A stretch of DNA of 64,000 nucleotides from a bacterium (GCA_025782395.1 JALGZD010000091.1:1-64000); one strand, 5' to 3'; positions 44,357 to 53,511 are shown, counted from the first letter of the stretch. Numbers and translations: made by a program. Notes: a model not told the origin generated them from the letters alone.

Positions 44357-45703
44357 GTGAAGAGGATCATCGATAGAGCTCTCAGTAGAGGAGCCGCCAG
44401 GGCCGAGGTCTTCTACCTGAACTCTCTCCAGACAGAGGTCAGCTACGAGGCGGGGCGACTCAAGGAGTTGGCCAATACCGAGGAGACAGGTGTTGCTTTG
44501 AGGCTGGTCAAGGATGGGAAACTGGGCTTCGCCACGACAACAAAGCTCACCGACCTGGATCGGCTTGTGGACGATGCGCTCGAGACGGCATCATGCGGTG
44601 ACGATATGGAATTCGAATTCGCTGTTGCCGGCGATCTGCCCGACACGCGGTTTTTTGACAAGGCCGTCGCCGAGCTCTCCGTCGACGAGATGATGAAGCA
44701 CTCGGAAGCAGGCATCGCGCACCTGCTCGACTACGAGAAGAAGATCAACGCAGGGTCTGGCACGACCCGCGAGATGCAGACCATCCGTCTCTCCAACTCG
44801 GACGGCGTCGATGCGGAGTTCGAGCGGACTCAGTATAGGTTCTATGTGCTTGGACGGCTTGTCGAGGGCACGAACATGCTTGACGCGAGCGCCTATTTTG
44901 GCGGCACGGCGCTGGATGTCGATTTCGACCGCTTGTACGAGACCGCTGTGGACAAGTTCAGAAGGGCACGGACGAATGCAGATCTGGCCACCGGTCCGAC
45001 TACCGTCATCCTCACGCCCAGAGCCGTAGCCGATATCATGCTTACCCTGAACTTCGGTGTCAGTGGAGCCTACATCGAGCAGGGCATCTCTCCTCTGGTC
45101 GGAAAACTGGGGGAACGCATCTTCGATGAGAGGATAACGATCCGGGATGACGGCCTGAGACCCGGTGGGTACAGGTCGGCGCCCTTTGACGATGAGGGCG
45201 TTCCGATGCAGACGACGACGCTCGTGGAGTCAGGTGTGCTCAAGAGTTATCTGACAGATCTCCGAACGGCACGCAAGCTGAACCACGCGGACACAGGCAA
45301 CGGCCTCAAGGCGAAACGTCTCATCGGCACAAAGGAGCTGGGCAAGGCTCCGGCGCCGGAGATAACCAACTGGGTGATGGAAGGTGGGGAGAAATCGCAC
45401 GAGGAGCTCCTGTCCAAGGTCGGGAGCGGCGTGCTCGTGGACAGCATCATGGGTCTCTTGATGTCCAATCTCATCGCCGGGGAATTCTGCGGGAATCTTG
45501 CGTACGGACTCAAGATCGAAAATGGCAAGACGACCGGGCGTGTGAAGGACGCTATGATCTCCGGCAACATCTACAAGCTTCTCAAGAGGAACATCGTCGC
45601 GCTGTCCGAGGACGTCGAACTCACAGGACTTCTCGGCGGTATCGGAACTCACTGGTACCCGTACGTGGTCCTGAGGGACGTGACGATCGCGACGAAGTCG
45701 TAA
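44357..45703 (+). CDS. tldE: TldE/PmbA, partner of TldD
   Basis: About 448 residues. It matches PmbA/TldE in length and in LSNSDGVDAEFERTQYRFYV, ILTPRAVADIMLTLNFG and LLMSNLIAGEFCGNLAYGLKIENG. It lacks the HExxxH motif, as usual for this non-catalytic half. GTG 44357 lies 8 nt after GGAGG; TTG 44342 is also open. The two genes are separated by one base. Confidence 0.92.
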   Translation: MKRIIDRALSRGAARAEVFYLNSLQTEVSYEAGRLKELANTEETGVALRLVKDGKLGFATTTKLTDLDRLVDDALETASCGDDMEFEFAVAGDLPDTRFFDKAVAELSVDEMMKHSEAGIAHLLDYEKKINAGSGTTREMQTIRLSNSDGVDAEFERTQYRFYVLGRLVEGTNMLDASAYFGGTALDVDFDRLYETAVDKFRRARTNADLATGPTTVILTPRAVADIMLTLNFGVSGAYIEQGISPLVGKLGERIFDERITIRDDGLRPGGYRSAPFDDEGVPMQTTTLVESGVLKSYLTDLRTARKLNHADTGNGLKAKRLIGTKELGKAPAPEITNWVMEGGEKSHEELLSKVGSGVLVDSIMGLLMSNLIAGEFCGNLAYGLKIENGKTTGRVKDAMISGNIYKLLKRNIVALSEDVELTGLLGGIGTHWYPYVVLRDVTIATKS

Positions 45704-45802
45704 GTGGGCGCGTGGGCGCGCCCGATTGGGCAGTGGGCGCGTGGGCGCGCCCGATTAGGCAGTGGGCGCGTGGGCGCGCCCGATTAGGCAGTGGGCGCGT
45801 GG
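45704..45802 (+). repeat. 29-bp tandem repeat with GGGCGCGCCC palindrome
   Basis: Three full units (45704-45732, 45733-45761, 45762-45790) and a partial fourth (45791-45802). Units differ by one base (GATTGGG/GATTAGG). Each contains the palindrome GGGCGCGCCC. It starts right after the tldE stop and ends before the next SD. Confidence 0.9.
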
Positions 45803-45815
45803 ACAGGAGGTAGAT

Positions 45816-47708
45816 ATGCGGCGAGGAGTGGCGATCTTCTTTATCCTGGCGCTCATCACCCTGGCGAGTGTCTGCAACGGCCAGGCTGAGGCCAAGAGCT
45901 ACCACGTATCCGATGTGGACATAGACGTTACCGTCAGGCCGGACGGAAGCTTCGAGTTCCGCGAGGCGCGCACCTTCAATTTCAGCGGCGATTTCACCTA
46001 CGCTTTCTTCCAGGTCGAGAAGAAGTCATCCTCGGGGGATGACGTCGATATCACCGACGTCATGGTGGCGGAGAACGGTGTTGCATACACCCCGGGCTCT
46101 CCCAGGGTCCTTGATGATGAGCGGCCTCCAGGGACTTGCTACGTCTACTACGATTACAAGTCCCGCTATGCCTACGCCAAGTGGTTCTACCGTGCGAACG
46201 ACGAACGGCGAACCTTCGATATCTCGTACACGGTTCACGATGCGGTCGTCGTCCACGACGACTTCGCCGTGCTCTACTGGAAGTTCGTGGGCGAGGACTG
46301 GGACATCCGGACAGATCGTGTCACGGGGCGCATCCACTTTCCACCCGGCGGCGACAAGGACCGTCTACGGGCGTGGCTTCACGCGAACCTGACAAGCGAG
46401 TACACGATCGAGGATGAAAGGACCGTCAGCTTCCGGGTCAACGACTTGAGACCGGGCAGATTCGTGGAACTCCGTATTCTCTTTCCGCCCGAGCTTGTTC
46501 CGAATGCGACCCGGCGGGAGCGGGGCCCGATATGGGATACGACCCTCAATGAAGAGAAGCTTCTCGTCGATGAGGCCAATCGCATCAGAGTCGAGGCACA
46601 GCAGTATGTGGCCGCTCGAGCGGCCCGGGCCCGGGCAGGGCTTTTCGCGGCTATCATCGTGTCCCTTCTCGCGCTGGGTGCGTGGACCGTCATTTTCCGG
46701 AAGTACGGGCGCGAACACAAGGTAGAGTTCGAAGGCGACTACTTCCGCGAGCTCCCGTCCGAGCGCCCGCCGGCCGAGGTCGGCTACCTCTACCATTCCG
46801 GCGAGGTCAACGCGGGTGACATGGTCGCGACTATTCTCGATCTGGCGAAGCGTGGGTACATCACGATCACTGAGACCGTCGAGGAAAAATACGGACCCCT
46901 CGATCTCCTGGGCGGCGGCAAGGACTACGTCCTCGAGTGGGTGAAGAAGGACATCTCAGCTCTGAATTCGTACGAGTCGAACCTGGTGCTCTTCCTGTTC
47001 AGCGCGGCGTGCGTTGCCGGTGACAAGTTGTCGTTGAATGCCTTCAAGAAAGAGGCGCAGGCGCACTCGAGCAGATTCCAGAGCTGGTTCAGGAAGTGGA
47101 AGAAGCGCATCGTCAAGAGATCACAGGCCGAGGGAATTCTCGAACGCAAGAGCACGGTCATGTCATATGTCTGTGTCGCGATCGGTGGTGTCACTATACT
47201 GACGGGTTTCGCGATCGCAGCCATCGCGCAAACCCCATACGCGCTCATCTCGTTCATCTCCGGCTTCGCGATCATGCTTCTCTCAATGCTCGTCAAACGC
47301 AGGTCGCTCGAGGCAGGACTGGAATTCAGGAAATGGCACGCGCTGCGGCGGTACCTTCTTCACTTCTCGACGCTGGATGAAATGCCTCCGCAGTCGCTCA
47401 CGCTCTGGGAGCACTTCCTGGTCTACGCAACAACTCTCGGTGTCGCCAAGGAGGTTCTGAAGCAGCTCGAGCCGTTCCTTCCCAATATGGAGGACGCGGC
47501 CGGTCGGAGCTTCGCGCACGGATGGTACTATGGCGCCGCTGTGAGCAGCCTTGGGGACAGCATGGGTGGGATTTCCGGCCTTACTGAGGGGCTCTCGAGC
47601 ATGGTCTCGGTTGCAGGAAGCGCGATGAGCTCGGCGAGCGGAACCGGCGGAGGTGGGACCGGCGGTGGTGGCGGCGGCGGCGGTGGTGGTGGCGGCGGAG
47701 CCGGCTAG
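45816..47708 (+). CDS. DUF2207 membrane protein with Gly-rich tail
   Basis: 630 residues. Signal peptide about 1-25. The DUF2207 domain follows (YHVSDVDIDVTVRPDGSFEFREART, LYWKFVGEDWDIRTDRVTG). Membrane segments lie near 285-303 (AGLFAAIIVSLLALGAWTVIF) and near 448-490. A cytoplasmic region holds GYLYHSGEVNAGDMVATILDLAKRG. It ends in a run of glycines, which is common in this family. Its function is unknown. ATG 45816 has AGGAGG 7 nt upstream. It heads the group with archease, rtcB and polX. Confidence 0.88.
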   Translation: MRRGVAIFFILALITLASVCNGQAEAKSYHVSDVDIDVTVRPDGSFEFREARTFNFSGDFTYAFFQVEKKSSSGDDVDITDVMVAENGVAYTPGSPRVLDDERPPGTCYVYYDYKSRYAYAKWFYRANDERRTFDISYTVHDAVVVHDDFAVLYWKFVGEDWDIRTDRVTGRIHFPPGGDKDRLRAWLHANLTSEYTIEDERTVSFRVNDLRPGRFVELRILFPPELVPNATRRERGPIWDTTLNEEKLLVDEANRIRVEAQQYVAARAARARAGLFAAIIVSLLALGAWTVIFRKYGREHKVEFEGDYFRELPSERPPAEVGYLYHSGEVNAGDMVATILDLAKRGYITITETVEEKYGPLDLLGGGKDYVLEWVKKDISALNSYESNLVLFLFSAACVAGDKLSLNAFKKEAQAHSSRFQSWFRKWKKRIVKRSQAEGILERKSTVMSYVCVAIGGVTILTGFAIAAIAQTPYALISFISGFAIMLLSMLVKRRSLEAGLEFRKWHALRRYLLHFSTLDEMPPQSLTLWEHFLVYATTLGVAKEVLKQLEPFLPNMEDAAGRSFAHGWYYGAAVSSLGDSMGGISGLTEGLSSMVSVAGSAMSSASGTGGGGTGGGGGGGGGGGGGAG

Positions 47709-47713
47709 CAGCT

Positions 47714-48148
47714 ATGGGAGAGCGCCCTCACTACACTGAGATAGATCACACGGCCGATGTGGGAGTGGAACTTCGTGCGCACGATCTGGTATCGGCGTTC
47801 GAGCGCGCCGGTGCGTGCATGTTCGACCTTATCTGCCCTCTCGACGAGATCGGCTCCGGGTGGTCGCGTCGGGTGACGGTGGAAGGAAGGTCAGGAGATC
47901 TCGAACACCTGATGATCAGATGGCTCTCCGAGCTGCTCTACCTGTTCACTTCAGAGCAGGTTCTTCTCTCCCGGTTTGAGATCGAGGAGCTCGACGTCGG
48001 TGGGCGCATCGTGGCGGTGGTCCATGGTGAGAAGATGGACGCGGCCCGCCACGCGGTGCGGGTCGAGATCAAAGCAGCCACCTATCATTCGCTTCGCGTC
48101 GATGAGACGCCGGAGGGTTGGGTGGTTCGCGTTATCTTCGATACGTGA
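47714..48148 (+). CDS. Archease, activator of RtcB
   Basis: 144 residues. Hallmarks are HYTEIDHTADVGVELRAHDL, RSGDLEHLMIRWLSELLYLF and the C-terminal EIKAATYHSLRVDE. Archease speeds up RNA ligation by RtcB and helps its guanylation. It is encoded 5 bp after the DUF2207 gene and just before rtcB. Confidence 0.93.
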   Translation: MGERPHYTEIDHTADVGVELRAHDLVSAFERAGACMFDLICPLDEIGSGWSRRVTVEGRSGDLEHLMIRWLSELLYLFTSEQVLLSRFEIEELDVGGRIVAVVHGEKMDAARHAVRVEIKAATYHSLRVDETPEGWVVRVIFDT

Positions 48149-48159
48149 TTGGAGCGGGC

Positions 48160-49647
48160 ATGTCTTCCGGTAGCAGGGACAAAAGCAAGAGCCGTTCGAC
48201 CTCGCGCGGCGATCTGACGGAGGTCGCCGACTGCGTGTGGGAGATAGCTCGAGCGGGAGGAATGCGCGTTCCGGGACGCATCTACGCGGACGAGAAGCTC
48301 CTGCCGCAGATCTTGAGCGACAAAGGCCTCGAGCAGGTCGTCAACGTCGCGCATCTTCCCGGCGTGGTCCGTTACTCTCTCGCGATGCCCGATATCCACT
48401 GGGGCTACGGTTTTCCCATAGGCGGTGTCGCGGCCACCGATCCATCCGAGGGCGGTGTCGTGTCGCCGGGTGGTGTCGGTTACGACATCAATTGCGGGGT
48501 CCGACTTGTGGCGAGCACGATGCGGCGAGAGGATGTTGAGGGTCACATTCCCGAACTCGTCAGTGCGCTCTTTCGCGATGTGCCGTGTGGTCTCGGTTCC
48601 AGCGGAGCCATCGGGAGGCTTTCCCAAAGGGATGTTCGTGACGTGATGGCCGAGGGCGCCCGGTGGGCGGTGACACGGGGCTACGGTACAGAGACCGATC
48701 TGGACCACACCGAAGGGGGCGGCTGTCTTTCTTCGGCCGATCCGTCGATGGTCGGCAAGCGCGCAGTCGAGCGCGGGCGGTCACAGGTGGGGACGCTGGG
48801 GTCCGGCAATCATTTCATGGAGATAGGTTTCGTCGACGAAGTCTACGACGAGGCGCGGGCGAGTACCTTCGGGCTCGCGCTTGGCAGAGTGACCTTGATG
48901 ATTCACTCGGGGTCACGCGGACTCGGGTATCAGGTCTGCGACGACTACCTCAATGTGATGCAGGACGCGGTTCGGAAGTACGGGATCGATCTTCCGGATC
49001 GTCAGCTCGCGTGCGCTCCGGTCGAGTCGCCGGAGGGCAAGCGCTATCTCTCGGCCATGGCCTGCGCCGCCAACTACGCGTGGGCGAATCGACAGGTGAT
49101 GATGGTCCTCGCGAAGCGGTCGATCGGGAGAGTGATGAAAGCGAGCGAGGCGGAGTTGGGGCTGAGGCTTGTCTATGACGTCTGCCACAACATCGCCAAG
49201 ATGGAACGTCACAAAGTGAGCGACCGGGAAGAGCTCCTCTGCGTCCACCGGAAGGGAGCGACGAGAGCATTTCCGGGCGACCACGATGAGGTGCCGGACT
49301 GCTACCGGTCGGCGGGGCAGCCGGTACTCATTCCGGGAGACATGGGAACCCACTCGTTTGTCTCCGCCGGAACCCACACCGCGCTGGATGAGACCTTCGG
49401 CAGCTGCTGTCACGGAGCGGGCCGGGTGATGTCGAGGACCAAAGCCAGGAAGGCGGCGCACGGCAGGAACCTCGCCGACGAGCTCAGACGGATGGGCGTC
49501 TACGTGACGGCCGATGGTAAGGCAACGCTTGCCGAGGAGATGCCGTCGGCGTACAAGAACGTCTCCGACGTCGTCGATGTCATGGACCGGACCGGCATCG
49601 CGCGGAAAGTCGTCCGACTGAAGCCCCTGGGTGTTGTCAAAGGTTAA
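48160..49647 (+). CDS. rtcB: RNA-splicing ligase RtcB
   Basis: 495 residues. It joins 2',3'-cyclic phosphate and 5'-OH RNA ends using GTP and manganese. The metal ligands Asp109 and Cys112 are in GGVGYDINCGVR. The GTP-binding region has LGSGNHFMEI and IHSGSRGLGYQ. The catalytic His is in SCCHGAGRVMSR. ATG 48160 has GGAG 7 nt upstream. With archease directly upstream, the pair acts in RNA repair or tRNA maturation. Confidence 0.95.
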   Translation: MSSGSRDKSKSRSTSRGDLTEVADCVWEIARAGGMRVPGRIYADEKLLPQILSDKGLEQVVNVAHLPGVVRYSLAMPDIHWGYGFPIGGVAATDPSEGGVVSPGGVGYDINCGVRLVASTMRREDVEGHIPELVSALFRDVPCGLGSSGAIGRLSQRDVRDVMAEGARWAVTRGYGTETDLDHTEGGGCLSSADPSMVGKRAVERGRSQVGTLGSGNHFMEIGFVDEVYDEARASTFGLALGRVTLMIHSGSRGLGYQVCDDYLNVMQDAVRKYGIDLPDRQLACAPVESPEGKRYLSAMACAANYAWANRQVMMVLAKRSIGRVMKASEAELGLRLVYDVCHNIAKMERHKVSDREELLCVHRKGATRAFPGDHDEVPDCYRSAGQPVLIPGDMGTHSFVSAGTHTALDETFGSCCHGAGRVMSRTKARKAAHGRNLADELRRMGVYVTADGKATLAEEMPSAYKNVSDVVDVMDRTGIARKVVRLKPLGVVKG

Positions 49648-49653
49648 GTCCTG

Positions 49654-51360
49654 ATGAAGAACCGCGAGATCGCACATCTCTTCGAATCACTCGCAAACAT
49701 CCTGGAGATCCAGGGCGCGAATCAGTTCCGCGTGAATGCGTATCGCCGCGTGGCCCGTGCTCTGGAGGAGCTCACGGTCGACGTGGCCGGCCTCGTCGAA
49801 TCCGGTGAGATCACGGAGATCTCCGGCATCGGCAAGGGCACGGCGGCGGCAATCTCCGAGTTCCTCGAGACTGGAACGATCGAGGGCTACGAGGAGGCGA
49901 AGGCGAAGATCCCTAAAGGGCTTCTGGAGCTTCTCGCCATATCCGGTCTCGGTCCCAAGACGGTCGGTCGAGTCTGGCGCGAGCTGAACATCCGGTCCCT
50001 GAAAGAACTCAAGCGAAGACTTCACAGCGAGAAGCTGCTGGCGCTCCCCGGTATGGGGGAGAAGAAGATCGAGAGAATTCAAGCGGGGATCCGCGCGTAC
50101 GAGTCCGGTGCAGGGCGGATGCTTCTCGGTACTGCGATTTCGCTCGCTGAGATGGTGAAAGCCGAGATGCAGAAGGTCCCCGGTGTGACCGAGGTCAGCG
50201 TGGCCGGCTCAATGCGGCGCTGGAAGGAGACCATTGGGGATGTCGACGTCCTTGTCACAGGAGGAAGCCCGGAGGCAGCTATCGACGCCTTCACTTCAAT
50301 GCCTGGTGTGAAGGAAGTGCTGGCGTCGGGATCGACCAAGGCGAGCGTCAGAATCGAGGAGGCGTTTCAGGTCGACGTCCGCGTTGTGTCGAAGAGCGAA
50401 TGGGGAGCCGCCCTCATGTACTTCACCGGCTCAAAGGAGCACAACGTCCGGTTGCGGGCCCTCGCAAGGGAACGGGGTCTCAGGCTCAACGAGTATGGTC
50501 TCTTCAAGGGCGACGGGAAGCTGTCCTCACGCACCGAGAGAGCCGTCTACCGCAAGCTTGGGATGGCGTGGGTGCCTCCCGAGCTCCGGGAGGACCGCGG
50601 TGAGGTCGAGGCGTCCCTCGAGGGAAGGCTGCCGCGTCTCGTCGAGATGGAGGACATCCGAGGGGACTTGCACATGCACTCCGTGTGGAGCGATGGGGGC
50701 TCGACGATCGAAGAGGTGGCCCGGGCGGCAAAGGCGCGAGGGTACGAGTACATCGTTGTCAGCGACCACTCGAGATCGCTCAGAATAGCCAACGGTCTGT
50801 CGATCGAGAAGCTGGAGCAGCAAGCTGAGGAGATCGACGATGTCAACCGCCGGGTCAGAGGCATTAAGGTTCTCAAAGGAACTGAGGCCGACATCCTTTC
50901 GGATGGATCGGTGGACTATCCTGACGAGGTCCTCGAACGACTGGACGTTGTTGTCGCATCGATCCACTCAGGTTTTCAGCAGCCAAGTGACAGAATCACT
51001 GGTCGGATCATCACGGCGATGAAGAACCCGCACGTTGACATCATCGGGCACCCTACCGGGCGGGTGATCGGCCGACGGGAGGCCTACGGTGTCGACATGG
51101 AGCGGGTGATGGAGGCCGCAGCGGAGACCGGGACCGCTCTTGAGATCAACTGCCACGACGAGCGCATCGACCTGAACGACGTGCACGCCAGGCAAGCAGC
51201 CGAGATGGGGGTGAAGCTTTCGCTAGGCACGGATTCGCACGATGTCAGCCAGATGTGGGAGATCGTCATAGGCGTCCATACTGCCCGGAGAGGCTGGCTC
51301 GGTCCTGAATCGCTCCTCAACACTCTTACCCTTGAGGCCCTGCTATCGGTGTTTTCCTGA
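49654..51360 (+). CDS. polX: DNA polymerase/3'-5' exonuclease PolX
   Basis: 568 residues. An N-terminal helix-hairpin-helix region (GANQFRVNAYRRVARAL, ITEISGIGKGTAAAI) is followed by the polymerase beta palm with GSMRRWKETIGDVDVLV, which holds the catalytic aspartates. The C-terminal PHP domain (DLHMHSVWSDGG, from about residue 333) gives exonuclease activity with metal ligands His/His/Asp. It repairs short DNA gaps. It starts 6 bp after rtcB. Confidence 0.95.
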   Translation: MKNREIAHLFESLANILEIQGANQFRVNAYRRVARALEELTVDVAGLVESGEITEISGIGKGTAAAISEFLETGTIEGYEEAKAKIPKGLLELLAISGLGPKTVGRVWRELNIRSLKELKRRLHSEKLLALPGMGEKKIERIQAGIRAYESGAGRMLLGTAISLAEMVKAEMQKVPGVTEVSVAGSMRRWKETIGDVDVLVTGGSPEAAIDAFTSMPGVKEVLASGSTKASVRIEEAFQVDVRVVSKSEWGAALMYFTGSKEHNVRLRALARERGLRLNEYGLFKGDGKLSSRTERAVYRKLGMAWVPPELREDRGEVEASLEGRLPRLVEMEDIRGDLHMHSVWSDGGSTIEEVARAAKARGYEYIVVSDHSRSLRIANGLSIEKLEQQAEEIDDVNRRVRGIKVLKGTEADILSDGSVDYPDEVLERLDVVVASIHSGFQQPSDRITGRIITAMKNPHVDIIGHPTGRVIGRREAYGVDMERVMEAAAETGTALEINCHDERIDLNDVHARQAAEMGVKLSLGTDSHDVSQMWEIVIGVHTARRGWLGPESLLNTLTLEALLSVFS

Positions 51361-51525
51361 TGCGTGGACGCTGCAGAGGGGGGCTGACCGGCTCCTAATC
51401 GTACAAGGGTCCCCGCCAGGCAGGATTCTTGCAATACACCTAACGATTGTGGTATGGTGAACAATGTGTCAAGAGTCGCTCAACGCGTGTTCCTTATCTG
51501 GAGAAGGAGTGCATGGTGATGATAA

Positions 51526-51554
51526 TTGACACGTCGTGGTATCTGTGCTATTCT
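51526..51554 (+). promoter_or_regulatory. Sigma-70-type promoter of the secreted protein
   Basis: TTGACA (51526-51531), 17 nt, TATTCT (51549-51554). It is about 55 nt upstream of the gene at 51609. Confidence 0.75.
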
Positions 51555-51608
51555 TAGAGTAGTGAGAGACACGGCCAGACATAATCGTCCCCAACCCAGA
51601 GGTGTATC

Positions 51609-52238
51609 ATGAAGAAGCTCCGGCGATTGATTATTGGAGGCACCGTGCTTCTGCTCGGTGCAGGGCTAACGGTGCCGGCGCTTGCCGCGGTCAGCTGTGG
51701 CGCCGTCGGTGAGGTCTATGAGACGAATGAGGGAACCTACACGTATACGATGATGCTGACCTGGGATTTCGGGGGCGCGGCGACGCCCGACCGGATCGGT
51801 CTCAGTATCGAGCACCTGATGGGCTGCGACTTCTACGATCCTCAGAATCCCGTGCAGCAGGACTACATCATCGTTCACGACGGCTACTCGCAGGCTGACG
51901 GCGAGTGCTACGATACCTCAGGTGAGCCGGTGGATGACATAGTGTGGGTGGGGGGGCTTGCCATGGATGACCCGGACTGCTGGATGCCGGTACTGCACCT
52001 GTATTGGGAGAACACCGGTTCGACCATCGACTGCATTCCGATGACGAGCGACTCCGGCACTTTCTCGTTCACTTCGTACGGCACTCCAATTGACTCGCAG
52101 GTCTACTACGGGGCGATCGTCATCAAGGCAGGCGAGTACTGCATCGTATGCGACTATGAAGGGCCTCTTCCCGACTGCAACAACTGGGCGCCGATCGAGG
52201 AGCGTCACTGGGGTCTGATCAAGTCGCTGTACAAGTAG
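51609..52238 (+). CDS. Secreted protein ending in a WGxIKxLYK motif
   Basis: 209 residues, function unknown. Signal peptide about 1-27 (LLLGAGLTVPALAA). The body is Cys-rich (about 8 cysteines) and beta-like (YTYTMMLTWDFGG, DYIIVHDGYSQ). The C-terminus HWGLIKSLYK matches SWGAIKALYR and SWGAIKTLYR inside the paralogs at 11287 and 12708. It has its own promoter and a terminator at 52270-52301, so it is a single-gene unit. Confidence 0.78.
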   Translation: MKKLRRLIIGGTVLLLGAGLTVPALAAVSCGAVGEVYETNEGTYTYTMMLTWDFGGAATPDRIGLSIEHLMGCDFYDPQNPVQQDYIIVHDGYSQADGECYDTSGEPVDDIVWVGGLAMDDPDCWMPVLHLYWENTGSTIDCIPMTSDSGTFSFTSYGTPIDSQVYYGAIVIKAGEYCIVCDYEGPLPDCNNWAPIEERHWGLIKSLYK

Positions 52239-52269
52239 CTCGGACGTGTACCGAGAACCGATCTTGAAA

Positions 52270-52301
52270 GAAGGGATGTCCCGGCGCCGGGGCATCCCTT
52301 C
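52270..52301 (+). terminator. Terminator hairpin between convergent genes
   Basis: GAAGGGATGTCCCGG (52270-52284) pairs with CCGGGGCATCCCTTC (52287-52301), with one G-U pair. It serves the + strand and, because CATCTTG follows, can also act in reverse for htpX. Confidence 0.7.
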
Positions 52302-52332
52302 ATCTTGTTATGCCTGTGGTGCGAGCGTGCGC

Positions 52333-53223
52333 CTACATCTCCCTGAGCAACGCAACCCTCTGTTCCATCGGAGGGTGGGTTGAGAAGAGCTTGTTGAACG
52401 CGCCCCTCTGTCCCTTGAGAGGGTTGGAGATGTAGAGGTGGGCGGTCGCCTTGTTCGCAACCTCCAGCGGCTCCCGGTCGGACGCTATCTTCTCGAGTGC
52501 GCTCGCCAGCCCTTCCGGGTAGCGCGTCAGAAGCGCGCCGTTCGCGTCGGCCAGAAACTCGCGTCTTCTCGATATGGCGAGCTTGATGAGCTGAGCGATG
52601 AGTGGTGAGAGAATCGCGAGCACGAGCGCTACAATGAGAAGGACCACTCCCACCTGACCTCCGCCCGACGAGCTCCTTTTCCTGCGTCCACCCCACAAGA
52701 AGCTCCTCAGCATCCAGTCGCTCACGAGCGCGACGGTGCCGACCATGACAACGGTGAGTGTCATGAGGAGGGTGTCGTAGTTCGCGATGTGAGACATCTC
52801 GTGGCCGATGACGCCCTCAAGTTCGAGACGGTTGAGCTTCTGCAGAAGCCCCGTCGTCACGGCTATCGCGGCATGCTCGGGGTTGCGTCCGGTGGCGAAC
52901 GCATTCGGGGCTGTGTCGTCTATGATGTAAAGCTTCGGGGTCGGTATTCCGGCGGCGATGGCGAGTCCCTCTACCGAGTGGTAGAGATGAGGATGGTCTT
53001 CCTTCTCAGCCTGCTTCGCCCGGCTGATGGCGAGAATCATCCTGTCGCTGTTGTAGTAGCTGCCCCATGCGGCACCGCCTGCGATGACGGCGGCCAGTAC
53101 CGGCGCTGCGGGACCCCAGACGGTTGTCCTGCCGAAAAGCCAGCCGAGGAACACTACAAAGACGACGAACAACCCGACCAGAAAGCCCGACTTCACCTTG
53201 TTGCTGCTTATCTGCTCCCACAT
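52333..53223 (-). CDS. htpX: Heat-shock membrane metalloprotease HtpX (M48)
   Basis: 296 residues. Zinc motif is HEMSHIANYD (HExxH), with the third ligand in REFLADANGALLTRYPEG. It has N-terminal membrane segments (FLVGLFVVFVVFLGWLFG, AAPVLAAVIAGGAAWGSYY) and two more near 150-200. It degrades misfolded membrane proteins. The order lemA, small membrane gene, htpX on the minus strand suggests one operon from the promoter at 54136-54165. Confidence 0.93.
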   Translation of the reverse strand: MWEQISSNKVKSGFLVGLFVVFVVFLGWLFGRTTVWGPAAPVLAAVIAGGAAWGSYYNSDRMILAISRAKQAEKEDHPHLYHSVEGLAIAAGIPTPKLYIIDDTAPNAFATGRNPEHAAIAVTTGLLQKLNRLELEGVIGHEMSHIANYDTLLMTLTVVMVGTVALVSDWMLRSFLWGGRRKRSSSGGGQVGVVLLIVALVLAILSPLIAQLIKLAISRRREFLADANGALLTRYPEGLASALEKIASDREPLEVANKATAHLYISNPLKGQRGAFNKLFSTHPPMEQRVALLREM

Positions 53224-53337
53224 CTTTTGTTACTCCACCAAGGGCGGCTCCCTCACCGAGGCAACCGCCCTTGTTGCTGGAACCTCCGGAATGCGCAGTC
53301 TTGAAGGTGCCGGCTGCAAGGCACCCTGGTCATTTCC

Positions 53338-53511
53338 CTACCAGAGGGGGAAGAGCGTCGTGATGCACGCAAGTACCAGGAGCACTGCAGGAATGACCAG
53401 ATTGGGCGGGCTGCCGCCCGCGACCAGCCTCTTCCTTCCCCAGAAGAGCGCAAGTCCGGCGAAAAGGTAGACGATCGCAAGAACTACCTTCACAACGGCG
53501 AAGAGCGCCAT
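53338..53511 (-). CDS. Small two-segment membrane protein between lemA and htpX
   Basis: 57 residues: MALFAVVKVVLAIVYLF start, then GLALFWGRKRL, then a second hydrophobic stretch NLVIPAVLLVLACIT and end LFPLW. GGAGG lies 5 nt before ATG 53511. No homologue is recognised. Its place between lemA and htpX and its good SD make it a real gene despite its size. Confidence 0.7.
   Translation of the reverse strand: MALFAVVKVVLAIVYLFAGLALFWGRKRLVAGGSPPNLVIPAVLLVLACITTLFPLW

Noticed and set aside
45704-45802. CRISPR array (also considered for 29690-29773 and 32184-32309)
   Set aside because: The repeats are directly abutting with no unique spacers, and no cas genes are present.
47636-47705. Poly-glycine tail of the DUF2207 protein as a sequencing or frameshift artefact
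   Set aside because: Gly-rich tails are a regular feature of DUF2207 proteins, so it is not unusual.
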